Origin: Hydractinia symbiolongicarpus
Lineage: Eukaryota; Cnidaria; Hydrozoa; Anthoathecata; Hydractiniidae
Reading direction: 5' to 3'
NCBI RefSeq assembly: GCF_029227915.1
Contig: NC_079878.1
Span: 12,152,001-12,216,000, forward strand
Length of the DNA: 64,000 nt
The notes beneath the pieces are model-generated. The model did no database searches, had not been told where the DNA came from, and was given only the letters and a program-made list of their open reading frames with translations. The translations under genes and the position numbers were made by a program. Positions 1 to 11,180 of the stretch are shown in pieces. Positions within the stretch are counted from its first letter, which is position 1. Every line of letters starts with the position of its first letter.

Positions 1-2
1 CT

Positions 3-173
3 GACCTTGTTGGTGCTGGGAATTCTTACAAATTTCATGTGCACGACTTTTCGGGCCCAATCTTTGATGTTGCGTACCAATCAGTGAATAATGCTGATCG
101 TGCACGTAATTTTTTGAGGCCTGACATAGAACGCACTAGTAAACTTTTTCTTATTTGTCAATCCTGTTTTTAA
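3..173 (+). CDS. Possible 3' end of an unidentified gene, cut by the window edge
   Basis: A 56-codon reading frame is open from the window edge to a TAA at 171-173. It reads like ordinary protein (DLVGAGNSYKFHVHDFSG near its start, NFLRPDIERTSKLF near its end), unlike the AT-rich noise after the stop. An AATAAA polyadenylation-type signal lies at 398-403, about 225 bases past the stop, which would fit a terminal exon of a plus-strand gene converging on NEIL1. I do not recognise the family, and no start or splice acceptor is visible inside the window. It could equally be a transposon fragment. Confidence 0.33.
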   Translation, partial: DLVGAGNSYKFHVHDFSGPIFDVAYQSVNNADRARNFLRPDIERTSKLFLICQSCF

Positions 174-2091
174 AGTTTAAGATACTGTACCTCAGGTAAA
201 AAAAATTGTTTGCAGAAAAAAAAAATTTGCAAATAGGACCTCAAGAAGTGCAAAATCAGGATTAAAAATTGTGAAGCACAACTTTTGATTAAATATAATA
301 GCTATTATTTGTTTAAAGTAAATTTTATATAAATTGCAAACAAGCAGAGAACAAGGTAAAATTTGATATAAATATTGTGAATATTATCTCGAGAACCAAT
401 AAAGATTTTTTTTAAAAAAAAAGATTCCTAGATACTTTTAAAGGTTTTTTATAGTAACTGAACTCTAAGTCAAATTTGTCTTTTTTTCAATTCCTGCAAA
501 ATAGTGTTATTAACGCAACAATAAAGATTTGGTTTAAACATAAAGTCGAGAGACCAGTTTTATTCATATATAGAAAGACCTGAAGATGTGCTATGTTGTT
601 ATCAGTTATTCCGCAGGTAGACCTGACAATGGCAAAAGCTAAAAAACCTTTGTCAATTTCAATAGATATATAATTTAACCAATGTGGCAAATAATTTACT
701 TATTTTTATTTATATTATACCAGTTTTTAAAAATAAAAAATAAATCAGATAATTCGGAGATTTGAATATCAGTAGTTACAAAATACAATTGTTTGAGATG
801 AAAGTGCTTATAGCAAGAAAAATTTTAGCCCACTGTGAAAATTCTTATTATGCATCAATTTATTTCGGAATAATTTTTGGCCTATTATATGTCATATAAA
901 TCAAAATATTTAAAATATGCTCAACATTTTATTACCATTATTCACTGACAATATTTTCTTTAAAAAGGAGTTTAACAGAAACTTATTTATTAAAAAAATT
1001 TGACTTAATTTTTTGAATATATATTGAAGCACAATGGCAATTGCTGACCATATGAAAACAAATAAAATGAACCAACATTCAAATTATCCAAAGTACACAA
1101 AAAATAAACACACCAACATCCGAAAAGCTATACCTTATATTGGGGTGTAACTATATCTTGCTTTACGTCCATTTTATGCTCCAAACATTTTTTTATTTAT
1201 ACAATAAACAGCTATTTATTTAGGTCTAGCCATCACGGTCCCTCTTTATTGCAGGTGCTGCACAAACTGTATACACATACCTATATATCTACATAATAAT
1301 AAACAACTCTTGAGAATATACAATAAGTTTATTTATCACTACACATGTTTAACTGTTCTCAAATTTCGCAAATGGGATTTTTCAAAACAAAGGCAAATGA
1401 AATTGTCTAGACCTGAGCTAGAAAAACACAAAATACAGATTCGGTTTGATCTTCTTTGTTACAAAAGTCAACAAACAAACATGGTAAAACAAACACCAGG
1501 AAAATTACAAGGTAAAACTTGAAAAACTCAATTAACCTGCTCACACTGCTACAAATTAGACATTTTATAAAAAAGCCTAAATCGTTGCTGTGTCTATTTT
1601 AGAGATAAAAGATCAATTTTTTATAAGACCCAGGTTGTAAATGGTGTAATAAATTACTATAATATGCAATGTACGCCAATGTCACACTGATATCCACTTA
1701 TACTAAGTTTGAGGTAGGTAATGTTTTAACAAAACTTTCATAAATTACTACTAGCATTTAGAAAATCGACTCTTTAAAATAAAAACATAACATTTTTTAA
1801 CCTTTTAAAAAAAAATATATAAAATATACACGAGTCAAACATAAGTAAGATGTACATGTAAGAATAACAAAGGTCTGTTAAACAAAAAACAATATATACA
1901 TACTATCTACATCAAAACGGTTAAAAGTCAAGCTAGCTACACACATTGTGTGATGATTATTTCGAAAGAAAATAATGCTACCTATTTATAACACAATCAG
2001 GCAGTATATATATTTATGCCGAATAAAAATGTAAAATCCAACAAAGGCCAAAAGCACTTCAATTCAAAATAAACTTCAGCACAACCAAATA
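174..2091. other. AT-rich spacer and presumed 3' UTR of NEIL1
   Basis: No coding signal is visible on either strand. The right half probably contains the NEIL1 3' UTR. The first minus-strand AATAAA I find past its stop is at 1328-1333 (TTTATT on the plus strand), and another lies near 1190. The left part contains the plus-strand AATAAA at 398-403. The rest is homopolymer-rich low-complexity DNA. Confidence 0.5.
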
Positions 2092-5000
2092 CTATAACTT
2101 TTTTCTCAATTGCATTGCAAGACGGCTTGACCAACGAACTGATTTAAGATGATTGTCATGCTGATCAGTTTTTGTAGTTTTTTTTTCTTTTTTCGTTGAA
2201 AAATCCTTATTAAAAACTTCATCTTCCTTTTTTGAAGCACCAGTGCTATCAGCTTTAACTCTCTTGGTAGGCGTTGTCTTGTCATTTTTAATTTTCTATA
2301 AGAGTTACAAAAAAATTAATATCATCAGAAAAGTTATCACACTAACAAAGCATTTACCAACACATGATTTTAAAATTGCCAATGTACATTCAGTACTTAG
2401 CACTCAGGGTGAAGATATTTCTAACCACCTAAATCTCTAATAGTTTATTTACAATATATATCAGTAACCTTTTGATTACTATCTATAAGAATGCTTCTAA
2501 ACATTTTACCTTGCTTTTTCGGACATGTCTTGATTTTAATTTTTCTCCTGAAGTAACAAAAAGTAACATTTACAGATTGCAAAGGGAAATTGGTGGTAAA
2601 GAAAACTAGTAGTTACCTTTTGGAGCTAGAGTTCCTGCCTGTCCCTACAAAATAATTTAACTAATGATGAAAATAAAACAATTCTCATGCAATAATAACA
2701 GAATATTTCAGGTCGTACTGCTAAATATATAGCTTGAGGGCTAAGTGCCGAAGAAGCTTGCAAGGTCAGTGCAATGACCGAGTTTAGTTTAGTGTCAGGG
2801 GCGGATACATACCACGTCAAAGACGTCAAGTGACGAAGGTAAATTATCTACCTGTATAACGGACGATGTCATTGCTTTGATTAGGTTTGTTTAAACTTTT
2901 TTCTGATCCCTAAAGCTTTGTTTTTGTTAATAGACTGTGAAGTTTACAATTTAGTTCTTGTTCAGCTATAACAATACAATAATTCAGTCATTAACTGAAA
3001 CAAAAGCCAAAGATTTAATATGCCTGACGTTAATTGTTTTTATTAAACATTCTTTTGTTTTTTTCTCAGAATAATTTTATTTTATAAAACGTGTCATAAA
3101 CAAATATATAAATGATATCTGAGTTGTATTGTTATTTTTTTGAATGTATTACTAGCTAGGCACAAGACTTAGGTTGGCTTTGTTTTTCTTATTTTAGCTC
3201 TGAAACAAGTGGTAACTGCTTATACAGCTCGGTATCATTAATGTCAGGGGATAATTCATTGTGCCATGATTTAAGGTTACTTACTTCTTTAGAGTTGTTT
3301 ATTCATGCTAAGTTTTATTCTACGCATCCCCTTCTACACTCTATTTTTGAACAAGGACAACTAAATAATAACCAACTTTTTAAGAATTTCAAGCAAGTAT
3401 TTTATATGTCCCTGGCTATATCTGATAAAGATGGTTCTTCACTTACAGAATTAGTGCGATTTGAAGAGGGTTTAAGTGGTGCAGATTTAGCCCAGCTTAT
3501 GTTGTCTGCTCTGCAAAATTTAAATCTAGATTTCAGTAATTGCAGGGGCCAGGGTTATGGTGGGGCTGTTAATGTTGCTGGACATTTAAATGGTTTATCA
3601 GTTTGTCTTCTGTCAGTTAACAAAAAGGCTTTTTATGTTCATTGCATAACCACCGTTTAAACCTTTGTGTTGCTAAATCTTGTTCCATCACACTGGTAAG
3701 AAATGTCATGAACAAAATTAAAGAAATTTCCTACTTCTTCAACTTTTCACAAAAAGGCAACAGCTCCTTGAAAAAAATGTCATTCAATATTGTCCTAATT
3801 CTGATAAGTCTAAACTTAAAGATGTCTGCTGAACACAGTGGATTGAGCGTATTGATGTCATGAAAGTTTCTCAAGAACTTTATGTTGCAAATTTCAGACT
3901 TGATATGACAGTTAATAAAATTGTCAATAATGAAACTGCCACCAAAGCACACTCTTTTTTTTTCTACCTTTAAGTTTATTGTATCTGTTGTTGTGACCAG
4001 AAACGTTTTGGCACTAACACATGGTGTTACAACTTTGCTTCAAGATAGAAGTATTGATATTACAGATAATGTTCAATACATTACTAATTTGAAAAATACA
4101 ACTATGAGGAACAATGTAGATTTTTTCACAACTCATGGTACAAGGAGGTATTAGATGTTGCGGAAAGTGTGAGAGTTGAGGAGAAAATGAAATGGGTTAT
4201 CAGAAGGCAAACATTAAGGGACAACCAACCTGCTATCAATCCAAAGGATTATTATAAAAAAGCCTTAACCATACCAATCTTGGACCATTTAAACAGTGAA
4301 CTTAACTCGAGGTTTGATTTTGAAAACTTTGTAGTGTATAATGGATTGTGCATTGTACCAGCCAAAGTAGTTTCAATGGTTTCCTCTGACAAAGATTGGA
4401 AGAGTAAATTCATAAGGTTTGTAGATTTTTACAAATCTGACATGCCAAATCCTCTTGCTCTAGAGTCTGAGTTAGAGCTGTGGGAAAAGTTTGTTTTGGA
4501 TTATCAGGGTACAAGACCTGAAACCATTGCTCAAACTTTAAAGTCAATAAACCTGTCTGTATTTACTAATATAAATGTTGCTATTCGCATTCTTGCTACT
4601 ATCCCTATCACTCCATGTGAATGAAGTTTTTCATCATGGAGACAATTGCCGTAGTACCATGACAGAAGATTCATCAAGAAATTATTCCAAAGGTAGATGA
4701 TGTACTTAATATTTTTGCCCAAGATCCTAGAAGATTACAGTTAATTTAAATTCACTTAAAACTTAATACATATTTAAACAATTTAGTTTATCCTTACTTA
4801 CCCATACTTACCTTTACTTACTCATCTTTTGCTAAGTCTTACTTTTAAGTTGGTAATTTACGCTTAACATCTTAGGTTCACCCTAAAATTTTCTCAACTT
4901 TGGATTTTCTGAAGTCTTAACTCCTATTTTATAACATACATTTATTACAATGCTTTGAGCACAACCCCTGATTTATATCTTAATGCTGCTTTTCAGCAAG

Positions 5001-8000
5001 AGTCCTTTCAGTTTATAAATTTACTTTTTGAGCTTGTTTTTTATATGCTTTGTTTTTTTTATATATTTTACTGAAATAGTTCTTGCACATTCATTTTTTT
5101 TTATGTAATTCTTTGTTATCATGTCAACCCGGTATACTGATGTTTAAATGTCAGATTTGATAGATTCATTCATTATTCCATTGTCCGGTTTTGACAATTT
5201 GCTCAATTTGACCCATTTATGTTAGATTCAATTTGTCCATGGTTTTCTACATTACGTGATGTGCAAGAAAGAAGAAGAAGAAAGAAGATTTTTATGGGTT
5301 ATTAATGTAACCCTTCAAGTTTTCAAAAAACATTATTTTGGAATACCAGCTGCTATGAAAAAGTAGCTAGATTTCTGTTGTTTTTTCTTTCAATTTATTC
5401 TTATGAAATAGGTGTCTGGTAATTATACATTAAAAAAATTGATAATTGAGGCATTTGCGACAAAAATTTTTTGGCTTCACAAAAAATTTTGACTAAGGAC
5501 TAATTAAACCTGTATCCGCCGCTGAGTGTTCTTAAAAGAATATAATTCATACTTTTGTTAATGCTCAAGGTAAAAGTTGAAAAGAGTCCTGTATAAAAAC
5601 AGAAACATTCCATGCAGAATGTTTGCTGCATAAATTATGATGTCATATTTGAAGTAATAGCAGATTTTTTCTATTATCATTTTCTATTATCAGTAATTTT
5701 ATACCTGTCAAGGAATGTATATTTAAACTTTATCAATGCATAGATATTATAAAGGTGAATTGGTTAACAAATTTTTTGCCAAAGTGACACTCTCTTGCTC
5801 GTCACAAGCATTTTATTGCAAACTAAGCTGCAGATCCAGAGTTATTGGGTCTTTTAGCAAAAAAAATTATGAAAAGAGCTGTAGGACTGAGTCTGAAAAT
5901 TGGGAAAGATTATTATAAATTTGTTTCATAAACTTTTAAAATGCGATCTAAGAAAGCATTTCTATCGCCGCTTTTCGTTTTTAATCTTTTAAAATGCGAT
6001 GTAAAAAAATATTTCTATCGCCGCTTTTCGTTTTTAAACTTTTAAAATGCAATCTAAAAAAACATTTCTATCGCCGCAGACAAATTTAACTTTTCTAGAC
6101 AAATGACATTTCGTAAAAATAAAACCGCGTCCATGACGAAAAGGTATACACCAAGCAAAAACTACAAATATGCTTTTTTAACTCGATAAAAGCTGAAAAA
6201 AACAAATTAACTTTAATCAAAGACTTTTTTGAAAAGACTTTTTAAACCACATCTTTCTTGAAGATGGGCAATACCTCTCCATATTGGTTTACCAGTTGTC
6301 TTAGCATGGCTTTTGTGTATCCTCGTTTGGCTGTTAGGGCGTCAAGTAATGAAAGTACTTTGCGAGAGTATAGGTATAAATAGAGCTGCAGTGCAACCAT
6401 TTTTAACAGACAAATACCATGTTTTACTATTACAGTTATAAAACAAATGGGGATAAATATGTACCTGAAACCAAATGGTCCTGCCGTCATGATCAATAAG
6501 ATTATTCATTTCAGGATTGTTGTAACACTGTAACCATTTTTGAAATAAACTGTAATCACTGTTACTATCAGAAGGATCATATCCAACCCCTTCTAAAAAC
6601 AAATTAAACTGAAATTTTGTGAAAAATAATATTCAGAATAAATATATTTAATTAGCAACAAACTTACCTAACATCATAACTTCATTGGGAACAATAGCAC
6701 AATAATCTAGCAGATCAAATTCAATGTTGTTTTTGCCCTGATAAAAAGAAAAACCAAGGATTAGTTTTTGATTCAATAGTGGTATAATAAAAAGAAACTT
6801 TCCACGACTATATTCTTGCTCAGCAACTAATGTAAGAGCACATGACTTAGTCCGTCAAAATCCACTCATAAAATTTCTTGTTTAAACCACTCAAAGCACA
6901 CCTTTTCTTTGCAGAAAGGTTCTTTTTTATCTACTTCCAGTTTTTCCAAAACACTCCTTGCTTCTTCAAATGGTGGTGTGCCTGACCTAATAAGAAATTG
7001 TTCAATTTAGCAATACAAAATTTAAATGTTTCAACTAGCTATTTCAGTTCTGTACTATCATCAGGGTTCCCACACTTTTTTCGAAACAAATTTGAGGACT
7101 TTTCAGGAGATTTTTGTGATCTTTGAGGAGCTTTTGTTAACAAAATTGAGGAGAATTAAGGACTTACACCTGTAAAAATTAAGGAGCACATACTGGCATC
7201 TCAATATTTTCTTGCAAAAGATAACTAAGAAACTTTGCTCCTAAATACAAACACAACAAAAAAAGTAATGTTTGCAGGCCACAGCAACTAGAAATTGTTG
7301 TGATTTAAAATAAATAATATAAAAAATAACTAACAGTTACATTTTTTTGAGGAGATTTGAGGAAACCTAAATATCAAAAACAATTGAGGAGACCTTTTGA
7401 ATTTGAAGAGATTTGAGGAGTTATAAGGAGGTGTGGGAACCCTGATCATCTTCAGAATTAAATTTTCATTTTTTAGCAACACCTTACTGTTGATTACAAT
7501 TTTTTTGCCTTCCATAAATATATTGTTTATGACATCCAAAAGAACTTCAATAAAATGTTAAAAACAAACAAAGTGTTTAATTCTTGAAAAATATTGTTGA
7601 AGTACTAATGCCAATACAATAACAAGGCTTCATGCACACTACAGAAATTTCATGCATAACAATTTTAGTGTATGCAAACTTGTCCTCATGCAAATGTAGT
7701 ACGTAATGTTTTTAACTCTTGCGATTCATTTACACTTACAACGAATTTAACTTTGATTTATTATGGAACTGTAATTGTTTGCAAGAAAAAACAGAAGAAA
7801 GAAAATGTTCTTAAGGGGGGATTTCCACAAAGCCAACAAAAGCACGGCAAATTTGCCAGCAAAATGTATTGGAGCATGCACATTTTTGTTCCTAAAGTAG
7901 AAACAGTTTCTACTCTTTAGTGGCAAAATTCTTCAATGTTTTTTCTAAAAACCTCGTTACTGGAAATAATTTAAAATAATAACTGCTGTTTAAAATACCA

Positions 8001-9348
8001 GAGGAGTGCTTATACTCAGTATTTCAAATTCGCCACATGTTTTTCGTTTTTTGTAAAAATCAAATGTATATTTCACACCTATTTCACTGCTGAATTTTGC
8101 TTTTACGTTATGGTTAACAAAGTTGTTTTAAGAATTGTTACACTTGTCTAAAATTCAATACTGGTGAATGTGCACATTATACACTAAATGATTTACATTT
8201 GCATTCTTGTCACAGTGCACACAATTCAAAAAGCCCTGATGCGGATAACAAATAGCACACATACCTATACAATATTTCAGCTCTCAAATAATTCCCAATT
8301 CCATTAAAATATTTTTGATTATGAAGAACTTCACAAATAGCTTTTGAAAAAACTTTTTCTTTAAGACCTCCAAGAACATTTTTACGAAATTCACTGTATT
8401 CGCAAACCGGATCTGGTCCACGATCTTCTGACCAATTATCATCAATTCTCCATTTCCCAAATCTAAATTTGTACATGTATAAATTTATAAAATCTATAGT
8501 TGAGTGGGCTTGTGTTTGAACCAGCAGGTTTGGAAATGCTCCTTTGTAACACATCCAACGTACCACTTTCATGTATTTGTACCTGTCCACCATAAAAAAT
8601 TAATGCTTGTGACTTTTCCTACTTGCAAAAGGATTAAAAGATTATAGCACAAAATTTCGAAAATCTATTTACAGAATTCAATCTAAAAATAATAAAGCAA
8701 CCTGTCAATCAGCAATTGATGATCTCAATGGAAACAAACGAGTTGCATTTCCTTCTCTTTTAAACCTCTTTGATTTAACAACAAAAGATCAAAAGGTTAA
8801 AAAGTGACACAGAAATAAAATGAAATACAGATCGGACATTTTGATCAACTAAAACTTTATTACCTCCTTGTGTCAACATAACTTAAAATCATGTTTTCTT
8901 TATCAGTAAAAAACATCAGATGTGCATGTTTATGTATATCCTCCTGTTTCGTGAATTCAAATTTGCCAGACATACCAAACTGAAAAACTATATTTATTTG
9001 TTGAGGTGCATGCTTTTCTTCTTTGTTCTTTTTATTCAATTTAACCTCAGATTCATTTTCTTGTTCTTGCTTTACGCTAACTTTAGAAGTGGAGCAACCT
9101 GTCTGAACTTTGTTAACACAGCCCTTCTTGGCTTTTGTTTTAACAATACAGTCTTTCAGACTTTCAGTTAAAGTTATCATTAACTCTTTTCCTCTAGCCT
9201 TTGCATAAATAGTATACTGTTTCACATTAAACGTTATTTCAGGATTTTTGTTCACGCTTGACTTTATAACCTTACCAGAAAACAAACAACTGCAACAACA
9301 TTTGTTTATCAAAGAAGCAGCTTTGAAATGTTCTGGCCCCTCAGGCAT
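2092..9348 (-). CDS. NEIL1: Endonuclease VIII-like DNA glycosylase 1 (Fpg/Nei family), eight exons, 411 aa
   Basis: Bifunctional DNA glycosylase/AP lyase of base-excision repair, expected in the nucleus, removing oxidised bases. Exons on the minus strand: 9348-8864, 8462-8265, 6986-6902, 6737-6668, 6592-6465, 2644-2617, 2547-2510 and 2295-2092. Every junction is GT-AG and frame is kept throughout. The protein begins MPEGPE, so the catalytic Pro2 and Glu3 are present; Lys54 sits in ARGKEL; FGMSG is at 124-128; the helix-two-turn-helix signature NGIGNYLRAEILYR is at 215-228. The zincless-finger end DGRTIWFQ (315-322) is followed directly by GQAGTLAPKG from the short exon at 2644, as in vertebrate NEIL1. 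The tail (about 333-411) is Lys-rich, as expected for the disordered NEIL1 C-terminus. Two oddities: a basic, Lys-rich insert at about 64-113 before FGMSG, and a 3.8 kb fifth intron carrying a hAT element. Length is close to the family's roughly 390 aa. Confidence 0.94.
2640..2795. repeat. Left part of an interspersed repeat split by the hAT insertion
   Basis: The stretch around 2733-2787 (ggctaagtgccgaagaagct, then tgcaatgaccgagttta) matches a second copy at 55752-55810. The sequence just past the hAT element (5530-5650, gagtcctgtataaaaaca, then cattccatgcagaatg) continues the match to 55880-55935. The repeat was therefore present before the transposon inserted. Its class is unknown to me. 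Confidence 0.6.
2796..5524 (+). mobile_element. Degraded hAT-superfamily DNA transposon, about 2.73 kb
   Basis: Terminal inverted repeats match: CAGGGGCGGATACA at 2796-2809 and, reversed, CAGCGGCGGATACA at 5524-5511 (13 of 14). The same five bases, AGTGT, flank both ends (2791-2795 and 5525-5529), indicating a 5-bp target duplication. The body holds a broken transposase in the same orientation. The element lies antisense in NEIL1 intron 5 and is nested inside an older repeat. Confidence 0.85.
3241..4745 (+). pseudogene. hAT transposase relic (ZMYM1/P52rIPK-like), multiply frameshifted
   Basis: The fragments are recognisable in order. 3241-3650 contains FYMSLAISDKDG, then RGQGYGGAVNVAGHLNG and FYVHC, typical of the DUF4371/hAT core. 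NHRLNLCVAKSC follows in another frame at about 3648-3686. QQLLEKNVIQYC and WIERIDVM appear in a third frame with an in-frame stop. 4169-4622 ends with NVAIRILATIPITPCE, the C-terminal hAT dimerisation region, where a stop replaces the residue after CE and SFSSWRQL continues beyond it. At least four frameshifts and several stops mean it cannot encode a working transposase. I see no N-terminal zinc finger. Confidence 0.85.
5530..5650. repeat. Right part of the repeat interrupted by the hAT element
   Basis: Continuation of the repeat at 2640-2795; it aligns by eye with 55868-55940 (aaaacagtcctgt-like core, then cattctatgcacaa). It supports reading 2796-5524 as a clean insertion. Confidence 0.5.
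5936..6076. repeat. Three-copy tandem repeat, about 56-bp unit
   Basis: Three near-identical units each contain acttttaaaatgcgatct followed by atttctatcgccgc. The repeat sits in NEIL1 intron 5, just downstream of the possible alternative exon. Confidence 0.85.
6242..6385 (-). other. Possible alternative last exon of NEIL1
   Basis: Inside NEIL1 intron 5 a plausible acceptor (gcactgcag, ending at 6386) opens a 47-codon frame in phase with exon 5. It ends with TAA at 6244-6242. The residues (for example LLDALTAKRGYTKAMLRQ) do not resemble known NEIL1 tails, and the conserved GQAGTLAPKG continuation lies elsewhere, at 2644. It is therefore either a short-isoform terminal exon or chance. The tandem repeat at 5936-6076 lies just downstream. 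Confidence 0.2.
7062..7444. mobile_element. hAT-type MITE, 383 bp
   Basis: The ends are inverted repeats: CAGGGTTCCCACAC at 7062-7075 and GTGTGGGAACCCTG at 7431-7444. They are flanked by ATCAT on both sides (7057-7061 and 7445-7449), a 5-bp target duplication. The interior is full of gaggag/ttgagga motifs with no open transposase. It sits in NEIL1 intron 2. Confidence 0.85.
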
Positions 9349-10524
9349 GATGTATTATATTGAAATAGAATATTATTATTTAATCTATGTCATCTCAAAA
9401 CAGTTACTAGTTAAGTGTTAACATGCTAAAGGTGGCAAACTATATAAACTGCAAGAAAGATTTAATAAGTTGCATAATAAAACTCCTAAAAAAAGGGAAA
9501 TGAACATAAATGATAAAAGTACAGATTTGTGTGCATAATTATGTATAAAAAAATAAATAAAATATAAGCAAATTAAAAAACCCTTTCAAATTCAAAATAA
9601 ATTGCTGAAAGGAGGAACCATTTGCCAAAATTGTGTTTCAAATTAGCAGTTTACATTTTGTGAGTGCATACTACCATAAAGGTCCAACAGTTAAAATAGG
9701 AGAGAAAGTATATGCAAAACTTTTGTCAAATAAATTCACATCCAATTTAAAGAAAAAACCGTCAGTGAAAAGTTTTTGATGTGTATCAAGGATTTTCGTG
9801 AACACATAAACAACTTTGGCAGTTGCAAAATGTCAACATGAAATAGAAATGCTGAGCAAGGACCAATTCCTGTCAGTTGAAAATCTAAAGTTTTGAGTCG
9901 AAGTTCATCAATAAAGATGACACATTCTAATTAACATTAATTTTTTTTGTTGACTCAGGACATAAGCCTTCTGACTGTGTAGATCAGAAACCTGCATATA
10001 ACATCCTAACCAATTCTAGTTACTTGCATGTGACTTTTTATTCATTGATAAAAAGGCATTCGCCTCATAAGTACTCCCTTTGGCAAATATGGCATAAATT
10101 AATGAGAAACTATTATAAAATAAAAACAGTTTAAATTGATGAATAATACAGGAATTTGTCTCGGTCGGGGTGACCAACAAAAACATTATAAGAAATTAGA
10201 TCAACAAAATATCCATAACATTTTAACATTTTTAAGAACATGGAATAAACAGTACTGTCAATACACTGACTGGAAAAGCTGCAAATATCAAACTTTATTA
10301 TCAAACTTTATTATTTAGAGGTAATCTTTTATACTAAGGAGGATACAAAATAGAATAACTTAAGATGCTGCTTGCCAAAGAGTTCTAAGTGTTTTTTTTT
10401 AAGTATACTTCCATAAACAAAAAAAATCCGTATCAATTCAAGTTGGTCTGCCACCCTGTTCAGTCCAACAAATTACTAACACTGCAGAATCACAGAAAAA
10501 CGTATAATAAAATAGTAAACACAT

Positions 10525-10578
10525 AATTTTTTCTTCATTTTCACAATAAAGTATCATTGTAAAAATGAAGAAAAAATT
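10525..10578. repeat. Long inverted repeat (hairpin), 23-bp arms
   Basis: AATTTTTTCTTCATTTT begins the left arm, and its complement AAAATGAAGAAAAAATT ends the right. There is a single mismatch in 23 bp and a loop of about 8 bases. It may be a short foldback element. Confidence 0.7.
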
Positions 10579-10713
10579 AACATAGTTTTAAAAAACATCA
10601 AATTTTATTATATCAAATATATTTCAACAATTAAAAAATATGTACAGTGTAGATAATTTCTATAAAGTTAAATTTAATCCTCAGTTACTTATTTTTTTAT
10701 TATATTATTGAAA

Positions 10714-10961
10714 CTAGTTAATAAAGCCCGTGGAAAAATCCACTTAGGCAGGATATAACAGAGAAAAACAACCGTCATTTAAATTTTGCTGACGTTAGCA
10801 GAAAGCAGATTTTTCAGAAATCTGTATACCTGTTGCCTTCATTGTATAGATCTTGCAACGCTGATGAAGAAAATGTATAGGATTGTGTACTTTGGACAAA
10901 CGGATGCAGAGATATTAGGGTTTAAAGGTTTTTTGATGACGTCATTATAGATTATTATAGA
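10714..10961 (-). mobile_element. Short non-autonomous Helitron-like element
   Basis: On the minus strand the element starts TCTATAATAATCTATAATG (10961 downward). It ends with the hairpin GTGGATTTTTCCAC, a short spacer and CTAG at 10717-10714, followed by T. This is the Helitron pattern: 5' TC, 3' subterminal hairpin, CTRR end and A|T insertion. The same terminal hairpin occurs at 55.3 kb and 63.2-63.4 kb. Confidence 0.65.
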
Positions 10962-11180
10962 TTATTTACCCAGCATAGCCTCTTCAGTTCCTCTTGGTAC
11001 GGCTATCAACGAGGGTCCTGCAAAGGGGGTTCTAGTACATTTAAAGCTTCCATTTGAGCTAGCAATCGCTCAACTAGACAACAGCTTAAACTTTTATAGT
11101 CTCTGCCATGACTCGGCTAGGATTTGAACCCAGGACCTCCTGCACTGGAAAAAACTGTCTACCACAAGGCTACCAGTTGT
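10962..11180 (-). repeat. tRNA-derived SINE
   Basis: On the minus strand a box A-like TAGCCTTGTGGTAGAC (near 11173-11158) and a good box B GGTTCAAATCC (near 11125) form a tRNA-like head. The downstream domain contains GGACCCTCGTTGATAGCC and GAGGAACTGAAGAGGCTATG. The same tail recurs alone at 34313-34392. It is not an intact tRNA, because no cloverleaf closes. Confidence 0.75.
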
